Positions 36,688-45,761 of a DNA stretch of 64,000 nucleotides are shown here, one piece after another. The position numbers and the translations under genes are program-made. The notes under the pieces were generated by a model. That model made no database searches. It was not told where the DNA came from and saw only the letters and a program-made list of their open reading frames with translations. Origin of the DNA: an uncultured bacterium (GTDB taxonomy: Bacteria > Planctomycetota > Phycisphaerae > Phycisphaerales > SM1A02); the NCBI GenBank assembly GCA_903891095.1, contig CAITDI010000013.1, positions 1 to 64,000 on the forward strand. Reading direction: 5' to 3'. How positions within the stretch are numbered: position 1 is the stretch's first letter; every line of letters starts with the position of its first letter.

Positions 36688-37092
36688 TCAGTCGTCGTCG
36701 TCGTCCGACCGGTACGGGTCTTCGAACTCATCGTCGTCGCCGTCGTGCCAGCGCGGCACGTACTCGGCGCGCACGGGGTCGAAGAAGCGCCATCCACGCT
36801 CGGTGGCCGCGCGGAGCATTCGGCCCGTCGGCTCCTGCGCGGTGCCGAAGAACAGGATGTGGAACAGCTCGTCCTCGGTCACGTTCACCGTGATCTGCAG
36901 CACGGGATCCTGATTCGGCGGGAGCTCGATGCGAATGCCGGGGCCGTAGAGGATGTCGACGCCTTCGCGGTCCGCGGCGGTGTTGAGCGCGAGGAAGAAC
37001 TTCACGATGTCCGCGCGGGAACCGAGCGGAAGCAGTCCGCCGCCTTCGGCCTTGGGCCGTGGCTTCTGGAGGATGTAGAGGTCGGACAGCAT
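36688..37092 (-). CDS. Small unknown protein with acidic tail
   Basis: A 134-aa protein. A central alpha/beta stretch ([20 protein letters not shown], then [19 protein letters not shown]) is followed by a Trp-rich segment and an Asp/Glu tail with DDDDD at the end. No signal peptide. A TATCAT -10-like box lies 18 nt upstream on the minus strand, so this gene may begin a two-gene unit with the 116-aa gene. Not a family I recognise. Confidence 0.6.
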   Translation of the reverse strand: MLSDLYILQKPRPKAEGGGLLPLGSRADIVKFFLALNTAADREGVDILYGPGIRIELPPNQDPVLQITVNVTEDELFHILFFGTAQEPTGRMLRAATERGWRFFDPVRAEYVPRWHDGDDDEFEDPYRSDDDDD

Positions 37093-37110
37093 CGTAAAAA
37101 CCGCGGGGCG

Positions 37111-37116
37111 ATGATA
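37111..37116 (-). promoter_or_regulatory. -10 box for the small-gene pair
   Basis: TATCAT on the minus strand lies 18 nt upstream of the ATG at 37092. The leader would be short (about 11 nt). Confidence 0.35.
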
Positions 37117-37144
37117 GCGGAAGACCCCTTCGCCGCGAGGGCGC

Positions 37145-37543
37145 CTATTCGCCGCGGGCGGCGTTCGGTTCCGTCAGAAGCGTCGCTGCGGTGTCGAGCA
37201 GTCGGACGAGCGACACGGGCTTGAAGAGATACGCCCGAGCGCCGAGACCGAGCGCAAACTCGCGGTGGCGACGACCTTGGTTGGCGGTGAGCATGATCAC
37301 GGGAACCGCGATCTTGTCCTCCTGCAGCTTCTCGAGGACGAGCAGACCCGAGCTCCGCGGCAGCATCATGTCGAGCACGAGCAGGTCGGGCTTGTCCTCG
37401 CGCACGATGTGGAGCGCACCGAGACCATCGCCTGCGACGAGCGTGCGCGCGCCTTCCTGGCGAAACGCGAGCTCGATCGACTGCAGGATGTCCGGATCGT
37501 CGTCGACGATCGCGATGGTCCGGTTGGCGAATCGGTTGGTCAC
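37145..37543 (-). CDS. Single-domain response regulator
   Basis: A 132-aa receiver domain with no output domain. IAIVDDDPDILQSIELAF gives the acidic pair, LLVLDMMLPRSSGL the phospho-acceptor Asp (about residue 55), VIMLTANQG the Thr switch and YLFKPVS the Lys. Proteins of this form act as CheY-like or phosphorelay intermediates; no kinase is adjacent. Start GTG, 12 nt after the LpxL-like gene. Confidence 0.92.
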   Translation of the reverse strand: MTNRFANRTIAIVDDDPDILQSIELAFRQEGARTLVAGDGLGALHIVREDKPDLLVLDMMLPRSSGLLVLEKLQEDKIAVPVIMLTANQGRRHREFALGLGARAYLFKPVSLVRLLDTAATLLTEPNAARGE

Positions 37544-37555
37544 GGCGGTTGGACC

Positions 37556-38680
37556 TTAGGCGCCTTGGGGGCGTTGCACGTTGACACGGAATCGCGGATC
37601 GAGCGCCTGCGGGGCGCCAGGGTGCATCAGCGCCGCGGGATCCGACGGCGCGTCGATCGGACGACCGAGGTCGGCGAGCAACGCAGGCGTCATCCACGGA
37701 AGCGCGGCGAGCTTTTTCTCGAGTCGCGCAGGCATCGGCTGGCCTTCGCGCTCATGCTTGGGGCGCGAGTTCCAGCGGCGGTGGACCCACAGGTACTGCT
37801 CGGGGCTCTCGCGCACCATCCACTCGATCGCACGGTTGAAGCGCGCGCCGATGTAGAGGACAGGATCCTCCGCGTTGGCCCAGTCGCCGGGCTCGATCAC
37901 GTCGGTCACGCGCAGCTCGTAGCGGAACGCGTTGTCGACGCGCCGCGCGTAGCCGCACACGACGGGGATCTCGTAGCGCAGCGCGAGCAGCGGGATCGAC
38001 TTGTAGGTCGACGCAAGCCGCGAGAAGTAGGGGACGAACAGCCCGTCGGGTCCCGCATTCTGATCGGCGATGAAGCCGACCTTGCCGCCGTCCTCGATCA
38101 CCTTCTGGATCTCGTCGGTCGCGCCCCATTTGGTGATCACGCGAAGGCCGGTCTTCTGCCGCACGCCGAGCAGCCAGTCGTTGAGGAACCGGTTGTCGAG
38201 CGGCCGCGCGAGCGCGGTCATCTGAAAGCCGATCAGCGCGAGCACATAGCCGAGGATCTCCCAGTTGCCGATGTGTCCCGTCACGAACAGGCACGGCTTG
38301 TCGCTGGTGAGATGGTGCATCGCGCGGCCGACGTTTCCGACCTGCACGCGCTCATGCCAGTTCTCGTGGCCGACCGTGCGCGGCATCGCGAAGGCGTCGA
38401 CCATGAAGAGCCCGAACATGTGCCCGATCGACGTGTCGACGATGCGCCGCTGCGTGTCGATGTCGAGCATCGGGAACGCGCGAGCCACACCCGTGCGCGC
38501 GCGCTCACGCCGTCGGCTCGAGCAGCGCGCGTAGACGCGGCCGACCAGGCGTGCGGTCTCGAGGTTCTGATCGGGATCGAACGGAGAAACAAACGCGGCG
38601 ACCGTTCTGGCCGCCGCGTATTGAGCGAGTTCGATTGCGATGGTCACAGGGGACGAACCTTGTCGGTGCAGCCTTGTCAT
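37556..38680 (-). CDS. LpxL/HtrB-like lipid A acyltransferase
   Basis: A 374-aa LPLAT-family protein. The catalytic motif is TGHIGNWEILGYVLAL (HxxxxE, His about residue 134), followed by ALARPLDNRFLNDWL and GFIADQNAGPDGLFVPYF, the usual LpxL/LpxM blocks, then YLWVHRRWNSRP. These enzymes add secondary acyl chains to lipid A in the inner membrane. A Kdo-independent phospholipid acyltransferase is possible. The N-terminal helix anchors it. Confidence 0.88.
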   Translation of the reverse strand: MTRLHRQGSSPVTIAIELAQYAAARTVAAFVSPFDPDQNLETARLVGRVYARCSSRRRERARTGVARAFPMLDIDTQRRIVDTSIGHMFGLFMVDAFAMPRTVGHENWHERVQVGNVGRAMHHLTSDKPCLFVTGHIGNWEILGYVLALIGFQMTALARPLDNRFLNDWLLGVRQKTGLRVITKWGATDEIQKVIEDGGKVGFIADQNAGPDGLFVPYFSRLASTYKSIPLLALRYEIPVVCGYARRVDNAFRYELRVTDVIEPGDWANAEDPVLYIGARFNRAIEWMVRESPEQYLWVHRRWNSRPKHEREGQPMPARLEKKLAALPWMTPALLADLGRPIDAPSDPAALMHPGAPQALDPRFRVNVQRPQGA

Positions 38681-38729
38681 CCACCGCCGGGGCGCTTCGC
38701 GCGCAACCCCGCAGGCAGCCGTGTATCTA

Positions 38730-40091
38730 TCAGCGATTCACGGTGCCGGTCAGGGTCTCGAAGCGCGTCCAGTTGAGGACGGGGATCTCCGCGTCCGCAG
38801 CGGTGCGGAAGAGGCCGTCGTAGAGCTCGCGCGTGTTGCGCTGCTCGGTGTACGCGAGGGTCTGCGCCTCGGTGGCATCCGAGCCGAGCGGGGTCGGCAT
38901 CGGGGGCTGCACGCCGAGGACGAGGAAGTCGAGGTCGCCGGTGAGCTTGTCGCCGTCGGCCACTTCGCCGCCCCATTCCTTGATGCGGCTCTTGATGAAG
39001 TCCGCCTCGCCGGTCGTGGCCTTGCCATCGCCGTTGATGTCGAACTTGCCGTGCACGAGGAACTTGAACTTGTAGTCGGGGTTGAACACCGCGTTGGCGG
39101 CCACGTCGTCCTTGACGATCGGGCGGCTGCCCGAGCCACGGATGATGCGGCAGGTCGAGGTCGTGTCGCCGACCTTGACGACTTGGATGCTGGCCTTGCC
39201 GCGGTTGCCCGACTGAGCCGAGGCGGTGATGCCCGCGGCGTCGTCGAACACTTCGAAGGTCATGCCCGGAACGACGCGGCGGTTGGAGCCGATGTCGATG
39301 AACACGGTGCCGTTCTTCGGATCGAAGTCGACGACGTGCGCGTCCACGAGCGCGGCGGGGTTGCCGGCCTTGGCGGACGAGGCGTTGACCTTCTTCTGCA
39401 GCGCGGCGATGCGGCCGTCGAGGACGGAGCGCTCGGAGCGGAGCGTGTCGATCTCGCTCTGGAGGGTCGAGGTCTCGCTGGCGAAGCGCGCCTGCATGTC
39501 GGCGCGCGACTGGTCGAGCGCCTTCTTGGCGTCGTCGAACTCGCCGCGGTAGCCGTTGGCGGCGTCGCGGTACGAGGAGATGGAGCCGGTGATCTTGGCG
39601 ATGGCTTCTTCGCGGGTCTTCTCAGCGGCAGCGAGCTGCGACTTGAGGGTGTCGATTTCCTTGCCGAGGTCGACGGAGCGCTGCTTGAGGGCGGTCGCTT
39701 CCTGCGAGCGCGCGTCGCGCTCCTGCTGCAGCTTGCGCATCGACTCCTTGACGGTGTCGGTCTCGCCGAGGGCGAGGGCGGTGCGCATGCGGCCGAGGTC
39801 GGCGCTGCGGTCGTTGGCGACGAACTCGCCGGTCTTCGCAGCCTGCTCGGTCAGGTACGAGAAGAGGCTGTTGCCACCCGCGCTCTGCTTGAGGGACTGC
39901 GTCTCGGGGCGATTGCGCTCGCCTTCGGTGATGAACGTATTGAGGTCGGCGCGGGCCTGCGACTCGCGCGTCTCGGCGTCGGACTTGCCGGCGTAGAGAA
40001 CGATCGAGGTCGCGAGAAGGCCGACGGTGAGGACGACGAACACCACCAGAGCAACCAGCACGCCAGTGGAACCGCCAGATCGAGACGACAT
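38730..40091 (-). CDS. Membrane-anchored coiled-coil protein, unknown role
   Basis: A 453-aa protein: one N-terminal membrane helix (VLVALVVFVVLTVGLLATSI), a long coiled coil (about residues 80-240), and a C-terminal beta-rich domain beginning with AHVVDFDPKNGTVFIDIGSN and PGMTFEVFDDAAG. The start was set at 40091 because GGAG lies 8 nt before it; a second ATG is at 40097. It looks like an envelope-spanning structural or tethering factor. Function not recognised. Confidence 0.72.
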   Translation of the reverse strand: MSSRSGGSTGVLVALVVFVVLTVGLLATSIVLYAGKSDAETRESQARADLNTFITEGERNRPETQSLKQSAGGNSLFSYLTEQAAKTGEFVANDRSADLGRMRTALALGETDTVKESMRKLQQERDARSQEATALKQRSVDLGKEIDTLKSQLAAAEKTREEAIAKITGSISSYRDAANGYRGEFDDAKKALDQSRADMQARFASETSTLQSEIDTLRSERSVLDGRIAALQKKVNASSAKAGNPAALVDAHVVDFDPKNGTVFIDIGSNRRVVPGMTFEVFDDAAGITASAQSGNRGKASIQVVKVGDTTSTCRIIRGSGSRPIVKDDVAANAVFNPDYKFKFLVHGKFDINGDGKATTGEADFIKSRIKEWGGEVADGDKLTGDLDFLVLGVQPPMPTPLGSDATEAQTLAYTEQRNTRELYDGLFRTAADAEIPVLNWTRFETLTGTVNR

Positions 40092-40237
40092 CTTCATATC
40101 TCCAAGGAGCCCGAGGTAAGAGCCCGCCGTTCGAAGGGGCGGTCTCGAGCGGGGGAGTATGGGGTGTTTCCTCGTCCGCGTCAATCGGTTGGGGCGTCTG
40201 AGATCGGTCTTCCGAGAGCCCCGAGAGGGGAGCAGGG

Positions 40238-41920
40238 TCAGATGGTCTTGACCGCGGAAAGCGCCTCGGAAGGCGTGGTCACGCGGCGAGCCACGAGTTC
40301 TGCCGCGGAATCGCGCAGGGTCGTGAGATTGTTGCCGTTGCGCGCCGCGACTTCGACGGCTCTGGAACTTGCGCGCCGCATGATCTCGACGCGGACCTGC
40401 TCGTCGACGACCAGCAGTTCGTAGCAGCCGATTCGGCCGCGATAGCCTGAGTTGCGGCACTCGCGGCAGCCGACCGCCTCGGCGATGAGCCCGTCCTCGC
40501 CCGCGTAGAAGTCAGGTGGCAGCTCGCCCGCCTGCGGCGGCCTGGTGACCGCGCAGTTGCGGCACACGCGCCGCAGCAGGCGCTGTGCGAGCACGCCTTC
40601 GACGGTGCTTGCGACGAGGAACGGCTCGACGCCCATGTCGAGCAATCGCGTGGCCGCGCCGCACGAGTCGTTGGTGTGCATCGTCGACAGCACGAGGTGG
40701 CCCGTCAGCGACGCCTGGACCGCGGCGTTGGCGGTCTCGGCGTCGCGGATTTCGCCGATCATGATGATGTCGGGATCGTGGCGCAGGATCGCGCGCAGTC
40801 CTGCGGCGAAGTCGAGTCCGACCTGGTGGTTGACCTGGATCTGGTTGACGCCGGGCACGTGGTACTCGACGGGATCCTCGACGGTGATCGCCTTGACCTC
40901 GCCCGAGACGATCTGCTTGAGCGACGCGTAGAGCGTGGTCGACTTGCCGCTGCCGGTCGGACCGGTCACGAGCACGATGCCGTGCGGACGCGCGACGAGC
41001 TCGTACCAGCGCGTGCAGACGCCTTGCGGCATGCCGAGTTCGTCGAGCCCGACGAGCACCGCGTTCTTGGCGAGGATGCGCAGCACGACGCCTTCGCCGT
41101 AGAGCATCGGGATCACCGAGAGACGCAGGTCGAACTCCTGGACCTTCTGTCCGGGCACGCGCTGCTTGAGCGTGATGCGGCCGTCCTGCGGGCGACGCTT
41201 CTCGGCGATGTTGAGGTTCGCCATGATCTTGAGGCGGCTCGTGATCGCGTTGCGGAAGCGGTGGATCGTCGGCGGCACGCCTGCGTCGGACATCACGCCG
41301 TCGATGCGGTAGCGCACGTGGAGCTCGTGCTCGTACGGCTCGATGTGGATGTCGGTCGCGCGCTCGCGGATCGCCTCGAAGAGCAGGTCGTTGACGAGGC
41401 GCACGACGCTGGCTTCGCTCGCGGTGTCGGCTTCGGACGACTCGGACTTGACCTCGGCCGAGGGCGCGTCGCCGGCGCCGAGCGCCTCGAGCACGTCGCC
41501 TGCGACGCCGAAGCGGTTCTTGATCTGCAGGCCGATGTCGTCGTCGTCGGCGACGGCGAGCGTGATCGGCATTCCCGCGGCCATGCGCAGCTGGTCGAAC
41601 GAGTCGAGGCGCAGCGGATCGCTGGTCGCGACGATGAGGCGGCCGCCTTCGAAGCGGATCGGGATCGCGCGCAGCTTGAACACGAGGCGCGGCGGGACGG
41701 CGCGGACGGCCTCTTCGTCGAACTCGGTTTCATCGAGGCGCACGAACGGCATCGCGAGTTCGTCGGCGAGCGCGCGCATCACCTGCTCGGTGCTGGCGAA
41801 CCCGAGGCGCGCGATGGTCTGCTCGAGCCGCTCGCCGCCGCGCGCCTGTTCGCGCGCGGCGTGCTCGAGCTGCTCGTTGGTGACGAGCCCTTGGGAAAGA
41901 AGAATCGCGCCAAGTGCCAT
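40238..41920 (-). CDS. gspE: GspE/PilB-type secretion ATPase
   Basis: A 560-aa hexameric ATPase that powers type II secretion or type IV pilus assembly. An MshEN-like N-terminal domain (GAILLSQGLVTNEQLEHA) comes first. Then follow ATDIHIEPYEHELHVRYRID, Walker A VTGPTGSGKSTTLYASL (about 316-330), the Asp/His boxes in DPDIIMIGEIRDAETA and STMHTNDS, and a C4 zinc site (CRNC and CREC). No other type II secretion or pilus gene is in the window. The name gspE is used loosely; pilB is the alternative. Confidence 0.9.
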   Translation of the reverse strand: MALGAILLSQGLVTNEQLEHAAREQARGGERLEQTIARLGFASTEQVMRALADELAMPFVRLDETEFDEEAVRAVPPRLVFKLRAIPIRFEGGRLIVATSDPLRLDSFDQLRMAAGMPITLAVADDDDIGLQIKNRFGVAGDVLEALGAGDAPSAEVKSESSEADTASEASVVRLVNDLLFEAIRERATDIHIEPYEHELHVRYRIDGVMSDAGVPPTIHRFRNAITSRLKIMANLNIAEKRRPQDGRITLKQRVPGQKVQEFDLRLSVIPMLYGEGVVLRILAKNAVLVGLDELGMPQGVCTRWYELVARPHGIVLVTGPTGSGKSTTLYASLKQIVSGEVKAITVEDPVEYHVPGVNQIQVNHQVGLDFAAGLRAILRHDPDIIMIGEIRDAETANAAVQASLTGHLVLSTMHTNDSCGAATRLLDMGVEPFLVASTVEGVLAQRLLRRVCRNCAVTRPPQAGELPPDFYAGEDGLIAEAVGCRECRNSGYRGRIGCYELLVVDEQVRVEIMRRASSRAVEVAARNGNNLTTLRDSAAELVARRVTTPSEALSAVKTI

Positions 41921-41981
41921 TCACGCAGCGTAGCGGCATCGCGGCGCTGGACCAACGACTTGTCGGCGCGTGGGTGGGATT

Positions 41982-42052
41982 CGCCCAGCGATAGGACGTT
42001 CGCGATAGGACGTTCGCGAGAGGACGTCAGCGATAGGACATCAGCGATAGGA
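41982..42052. repeat. 14-bp tandem repeat (about five copies)
   Basis: Units with core CGTTCGCGATAGGA begin at about 41982, 41997, 42011, 42025 and 42039. The last copy overlaps the 3' end of the FIST gene and supplies its final codons and stop. Confidence 0.88.
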
Positions 42053-43273
42053 CACGGGTCGCGGTGCGCGGAACAGCGCGAGCGAAGCCGTCTGCGTGTG
42101 CAAGTACGAGTGGCGGCCGAGCGGGCCGATCTCGCCCGAGCACTGGAAGCCCGCCAGCGGCGGTTGCTCGAGCCGCGCGGAGATGAAGCCTGCGTCGTGA
42201 TCGGCCGCGCCGAACAGATGCGATCCGCGCGCGTTGCACGAGAAGAGCAGCGCGGCGGCGGGCGGATCGCGGAGCTTCTGCGCCGAGAGCAGCAGCGCGA
42301 GATCGTCGTGCGCGGTCGCCGCGTCGCGGATCTGGAACTGCACCGTGGTGCCGACAGGGACCGCGTCGCTCACCGAAAGCGTGCCGTGCACGGCGTCGAC
42401 CGAAAGCACGGGGCGCACGAGGAAGTCGCCGCGTCCGAGCCGCGGCTTGGTCGCGTCGTACGCGATGCCGACGAGCAGGCCTTGTCCGAGCATCGGGCGC
42501 TCGCTTTCGGTCAGCATCTCGACCATGGCCTTTGCCGCGTCGAGCGCGGGGCGGCCGCCGAGTTCGAGGATTTCCGCGCCGCGCGCCTTGGTGACGACGA
42601 AGCAGGGGCCGACGGGGCGGCATCCTTGGCTCACGACGCAGTCGATCTCGACATCGCCAAAGAGCGAGAGGCCGACGATGCCTTCATGCGTGAGGCGCCG
42701 GTCGACGGCGAGGACATTGAGTCCCGCGTGCGATGCGCCGCTGGCGAGGCCGCCGAACACGCGCGCGCCTTGCGGACCCGCTGCGGCATCGAGCGCCGCA
42801 CAGGCTTGTCCAGCGTGGATCGAGAACGGATCGGCAAGCATGAGCACGCCGCGGTGGGGGAGCGCGCCTTCATCTGGCGGCAGCGACACGCGCTCGCGGA
42901 TGAAGCCCTCGCTCCAGACTGCCGGCGGACCATCGGCGAGTTCGAACGAGAACGGGCGCGCCACGACGCCGGGCAGCGAGAGCGCGATGGCCGAGAGGCC
43001 GGCCGAGCGCTCGATCTCGCGACCGCCTGCGATCACGCTCTCGGCGGTGCATGCAAGCACATGGGCTGGGTGGAGCTCGGAGCGAAGCGTTTCCAAGGCG
43101 TCCGAGAACAGCGCACGGTGGTGAAACGAACCGAACATCACCAGGAGATCAGGCCGGACCTGACTGGTCGCGCGCAGCATCTCGGCGACCTCTCTGGCCG
43201 CGGATCGCGTGTCGGTGCGCTGGGAAAGCGCGGTCACGGCGGATGGTGGCTTGGTGAGTTTCAAGGTCTTCAA
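42041..43273 (-). CDS. FIST-domain signal transduction protein
   Basis: A 410-aa protein with a FIST_N domain (about residues 30-230, GTFHH-like GSFHHRALFSDALETLR, and HVLACTAESVIAGGREIE) and a FIST_C domain (about 235-395, ALLFSCNARGSHLFG and FQCSGEIGPLG). FIST proteins are sensory input modules thought to bind small ligands such as amino acids; here it stands alone. The start is TTG at 43273 and is uncertain; a GTG at 43237 is an alternative. It diverges from rpsT. Confidence 0.82.
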   Translation of the reverse strand: MKTLKLTKPPSAVTALSQRTDTRSAAREVAEMLRATSQVRPDLLVMFGSFHHRALFSDALETLRSELHPAHVLACTAESVIAGGREIERSAGLSAIALSLPGVVARPFSFELADGPPAVWSEGFIRERVSLPPDEGALPHRGVLMLADPFSIHAGQACAALDAAAGPQGARVFGGLASGASHAGLNVLAVDRRLTHEGIVGLSLFGDVEIDCVVSQGCRPVGPCFVVTKARGAEILELGGRPALDAAKAMVEMLTESERPMLGQGLLVGIAYDATKPRLGRGDFLVRPVLSVDAVHGTLSVSDAVPVGTTVQFQIRDAATAHDDLALLLSAQKLRDPPAAALLFSCNARGSHLFGAADHDAGFISARLEQPPLAGFQCSGEIGPLGRHSYLHTQTASLALFRAPRPVSYR

Positions 43274-43417
43274 AGGTACGGGGACAACGCGGAACCATCA
43301 GGGGGATCTTTCAGGGGACTCGGGGATTTTCGCCCTTCTCGTCTCTTTCAAGAAAGGATTTTCAGGCCGCGGACGGGCTGCTCGGCCAGCAAGTGGGGCG
43401 ACCGATCGACGGAGGAC

Positions 43418-43446
43418 TTGCAATTCGGGTCCAACTTCGCCATGAT
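43418..43446 (+). promoter_or_regulatory. Candidate rpsT promoter
   Basis: TTGCAA (43418-43423), a 17-nt spacer and CATGAT (43441-43446) fit a sigma-70-type promoter with a leader of about 45-50 nt before the GTG of rpsT. The rest of the 226-bp gap between FIST and rpsT shows no other feature. Confidence 0.35.
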
Positions 43447-43499
43447 CCCCGATTCGCAATTCGTCCGTTTGAACGAATCCCGACCCGACAGGAACGACC

Positions 43500-43772
43500 G
43501 TGCCAAATACTGAATCAGCCAAGAAGCGTGTCCGTCAGTCCGCCAAGCGCAATGCGCTCAACCTTTGGCGCAAGCGCCGTCTCAAGAACGACACCGGCGA
43601 CTTCCTCAAGGCTGTTGCGTCTGGTGACGCTGCTGCAGCCGAGAAGGAGATGCGCAAGGCCGCCCGTTCGCTCGACAAGATCGCGGCTGCTGGAACCATC
43701 CACAAGAACACCGCTGCTCGTCGCAAGAGCCGCATGGCCGCCAAGCTCGCTTCGCTCAAGAAGGCGAAGTGA
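43500..43772 (+). CDS. rpsT: Small ribosomal subunit protein bS20
   Basis: The 90-aa S20 protein binds 16S rRNA early in 30S assembly. The product is a Lys/Arg-rich helical bundle: SAKKRVRQSAKRNALNLWRK, then GTIHKNTAARRKSRMAAKLA, both standard for the family. The start is GTG with AGGA upstream. A CCGCGGC/GCCGCGG hairpin follows at 43781-43799 without a T tract. Confidence 0.97.
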   Translation: MPNTESAKKRVRQSAKRNALNLWRKRRLKNDTGDFLKAVASGDAAAAEKEMRKAARSLDKIAAAGTIHKNTAARRKSRMAAKLASLKKAK

Positions 43773-43780
43773 GTCTGCCG

Positions 43781-43799
43781 CCGCGGCGTGATGCCGCGG
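43781..43799 (+). terminator. Hairpin after rpsT
   Basis: CCGCGGC, loop GTGAT, GCCGCGG, just after the rpsT stop. No T tract, so only a possible terminator. Confidence 0.3.
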
Positions 43800-43867
43800 A
43801 CTGCCGCCGCTGCGTGTCCAACACGCGGTGCAGCAGGGCTACGCCTGTTTGCCCGCGTTGAAAGACC

Positions 43868-44695
43868 ATGGCCAAGCAGAAGCGAAAGAAGACCAGACCC
43901 GCCCGCGCGGACTCCGCGCAGGGCGGGTTTTCTTCTGCCCATTTCGCGCAAGGACAGGGCGGCTACTGGGATGAGTCGCGCAAGCCGCTCACGAGCCTCG
44001 CGTTCCTGCTGCCGCTGATCCTGCTCTATCAGATCCAGATCGCGCGCCTGCTCGCCACTTCGGAAGGGGTGCTCACGAACCGCGCGCATCTCGGGATGGT
44101 GCGGCTCCTCGAGCTGGTGGGCATGAGCCCGAAGGCGCTGTTTCTCCCTGGATTCCTGCTGATCGCGATCCTGCTGACCCAGCACGCGTGGTCGCGCCGG
44201 CCGTGGCGGGTCGATCTTGCGACGGTGGTGCGCATGCACGGCGAGTCGCTCGGATGGGCGTTCGCGGTGCTGGTGGCGTCGCAGCTGCTGCTGCGCGCGG
44301 CGCCGGTCGCTGCGAGCGGCGTGGATTTCGCATCGCTGCCGCTGGCGTCGCGCATCGCGGTGGCGATCGGCGCAGGGCTCTACGAAGAGCTGATCTTTCG
44401 CATGACGATGTTCTACGCGATCGGGACGCTGTTCCACGATCTGCTCGGGCTGTCGCGCAAGCATGCGATGGCGATCGCGGTCGGGCTGAGCTCGATCCTG
44501 TTCATGGGCTACCACAGCATCCACGACGAGAGCGGCGCGGTGGTGTGGTCGCTGGCGTTCTTCTACTTTGCGGCGGGGATCGCGTTCGGCCTGATCTATG
44601 CGCGGCGAGGATTCGGCATCGCGGCGGGGACGCATGCGTTCTACGACATCGCGACGGCGCTGCTCGCGGCGACCGCCGCGCGCGGCGCGACCTGA
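43868..44695 (+). CDS. CPBP-family intramembrane protease (Abi/CAAX-like)
   Basis: A 275-aa protein with a basic N-terminus, then six or more membrane helices. The CPBP motifs are in order: the EExxxR motif in AGLYEELIFRMTMFY, the FxxxH-type FMGYHSI, and a final H in AAGTHAFYDIA. CPBP proteins are glutamic intramembrane proteases related to Rce1. Substrate unknown. It lies between rpsT and an MgtE-like gene; the 13-nt gap to the latter suggests co-transcription. Confidence 0.88.
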   Translation: MAKQKRKKTRPARADSAQGGFSSAHFAQGQGGYWDESRKPLTSLAFLLPLILLYQIQIARLLATSEGVLTNRAHLGMVRLLELVGMSPKALFLPGFLLIAILLTQHAWSRRPWRVDLATVVRMHGESLGWAFAVLVASQLLLRAAPVAASGVDFASLPLASRIAVAIGAGLYEELIFRMTMFYAIGTLFHDLLGLSRKHAMAIAVGLSSILFMGYHSIHDESGAVVWSLAFFYFAAGIAFGLIYARRGFGIAAGTHAFYDIATALLAATAARGAT

Positions 44696-44708
44696 GTAAT
44701 CTCCCCGC

Positions 44709-45719
44709 ATGATCCCAAGCGCATCGCGCGCCACACGCTCGTCGCAGAACTCCGCGCTCGCCGTGCCCGTGCTGCACGGCATCCGAACGGTGCAGACCGC
44801 GGTCAATGTGAACCAGACGATCGGCGAGGCGCTCGAAGACCTCCGTCGCCGCGCGATCGACCATCCCGTGGTCTACGTGTACGCGGTCGACGACGACGAC
44901 CGGCTGCTGGGACAGGTGCCGACGCGCGCGCTGCTGTTCTGCGCGCCGCACGAGCGCGTCGCCGACGTGATGCGCAAGGAGCTCACGACGATTCCGATCG
45001 ACATGTCGCTCAACGACGCGCTCGACATCTTTGCCAAGCGGCGCTTGCTCGCGCTTCCGGTGGTCGACAGCGAAGGCAGGCTCGTGGGCGCGATCGACGT
45101 CGAGCAGTACGCGCGCGAATCGCTCGAGCGCGCCGAGCGCGACCGCGTGAAGCAGGTGTTCCAGACGCTCGGCCTCGATCTCGGGCACTCCGAATCGCTG
45201 ACGACATGGGAGAGTTTCCGCATGCGCATGCCGTGGCTCTGCTGCAACATCGCGGGCGGCGTGCTGTGCGCGATCATCGCGTGGCGCTTCGAGGACCTGC
45301 TCAAGCAGGTGGTGCTGCTGGCGTTCTTCCTGCCGCTGGTGCTCACGCTTGGCGAGAGCATCGCGATGCAGGCGGTCACGATCACGGTCGGGCTGCATCC
45401 CGACAAGCGGACCTTCGCGACCGCGATGCGCGGGCTGCGGTCGGAGGCGCTGACGGCGCTCCTGCTCGGGCTCTGCTGCGGCGTGGTGGTCGCGGGCGTG
45501 AGCCTGCTCTGGGGCGGCGGCATGCACGGCGCGGCCGCGATGCTCGCGTCGGTGGCAGGGAGCATGACGTTCGCCGCGATCGCGGGCGGCGCGATCCCGA
45601 TCGGGCTCCACTCGATGCGGCTTGATCCGAGCGTCGCGGCCGGTCCGGTCGCGCTGGTCGTGGCCGACACGGCGACGACGGCGCTGTACTTCACGCTTGG
45701 GCTGCTGCTCCTGAGCTGA
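44709..45719 (+). CDS. MgtE-like magnesium transporter lacking the N domain
   Basis: A 336-aa protein with a CBS pair (about residues 30-150, DVMRKELTTIPIDMSLNDAL) and the MgtE transmembrane domain (about 175-336, RMPWLCCNIAGGVLCAII and FLPLVLTLGESIAMQAVTIT, where MgtE has PLLxxxGGNxGxQ). MgtE channels are about 450 aa with an extra N-terminal superhelical domain that gates Mg2+ flow; that domain is absent here. It may be an ungated or differently gated transporter. Confidence 0.82.
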   Translation: MIPSASRATRSSQNSALAVPVLHGIRTVQTAVNVNQTIGEALEDLRRRAIDHPVVYVYAVDDDDRLLGQVPTRALLFCAPHERVADVMRKELTTIPIDMSLNDALDIFAKRRLLALPVVDSEGRLVGAIDVEQYARESLERAERDRVKQVFQTLGLDLGHSESLTTWESFRMRMPWLCCNIAGGVLCAIIAWRFEDLLKQVVLLAFFLPLVLTLGESIAMQAVTITVGLHPDKRTFATAMRGLRSEALTALLLGLCCGVVVAGVSLLWGGGMHGAAAMLASVAGSMTFAAIAGGAIPIGLHSMRLDPSVAAGPVALVVADTATTALYFTLGLLLLS

Positions 45720-45746
45720 CGCGTGACCCAGCGCGCGCGGGGCGGG

Positions 45747-45752
45747 TACACT
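45747..45752 (+). promoter_or_regulatory. -10 box before kdsC
   Basis: TACACT lies 9 nt before the GTG at 45762. GTGACC at 45723-45728 is a possible -35 with an 18-nt spacer. No Shine-Dalgarno sequence, so a leaderless or very short-leader mRNA is likely. Confidence 0.5.
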
Positions 45753-45761
45753 CGAACTCCC

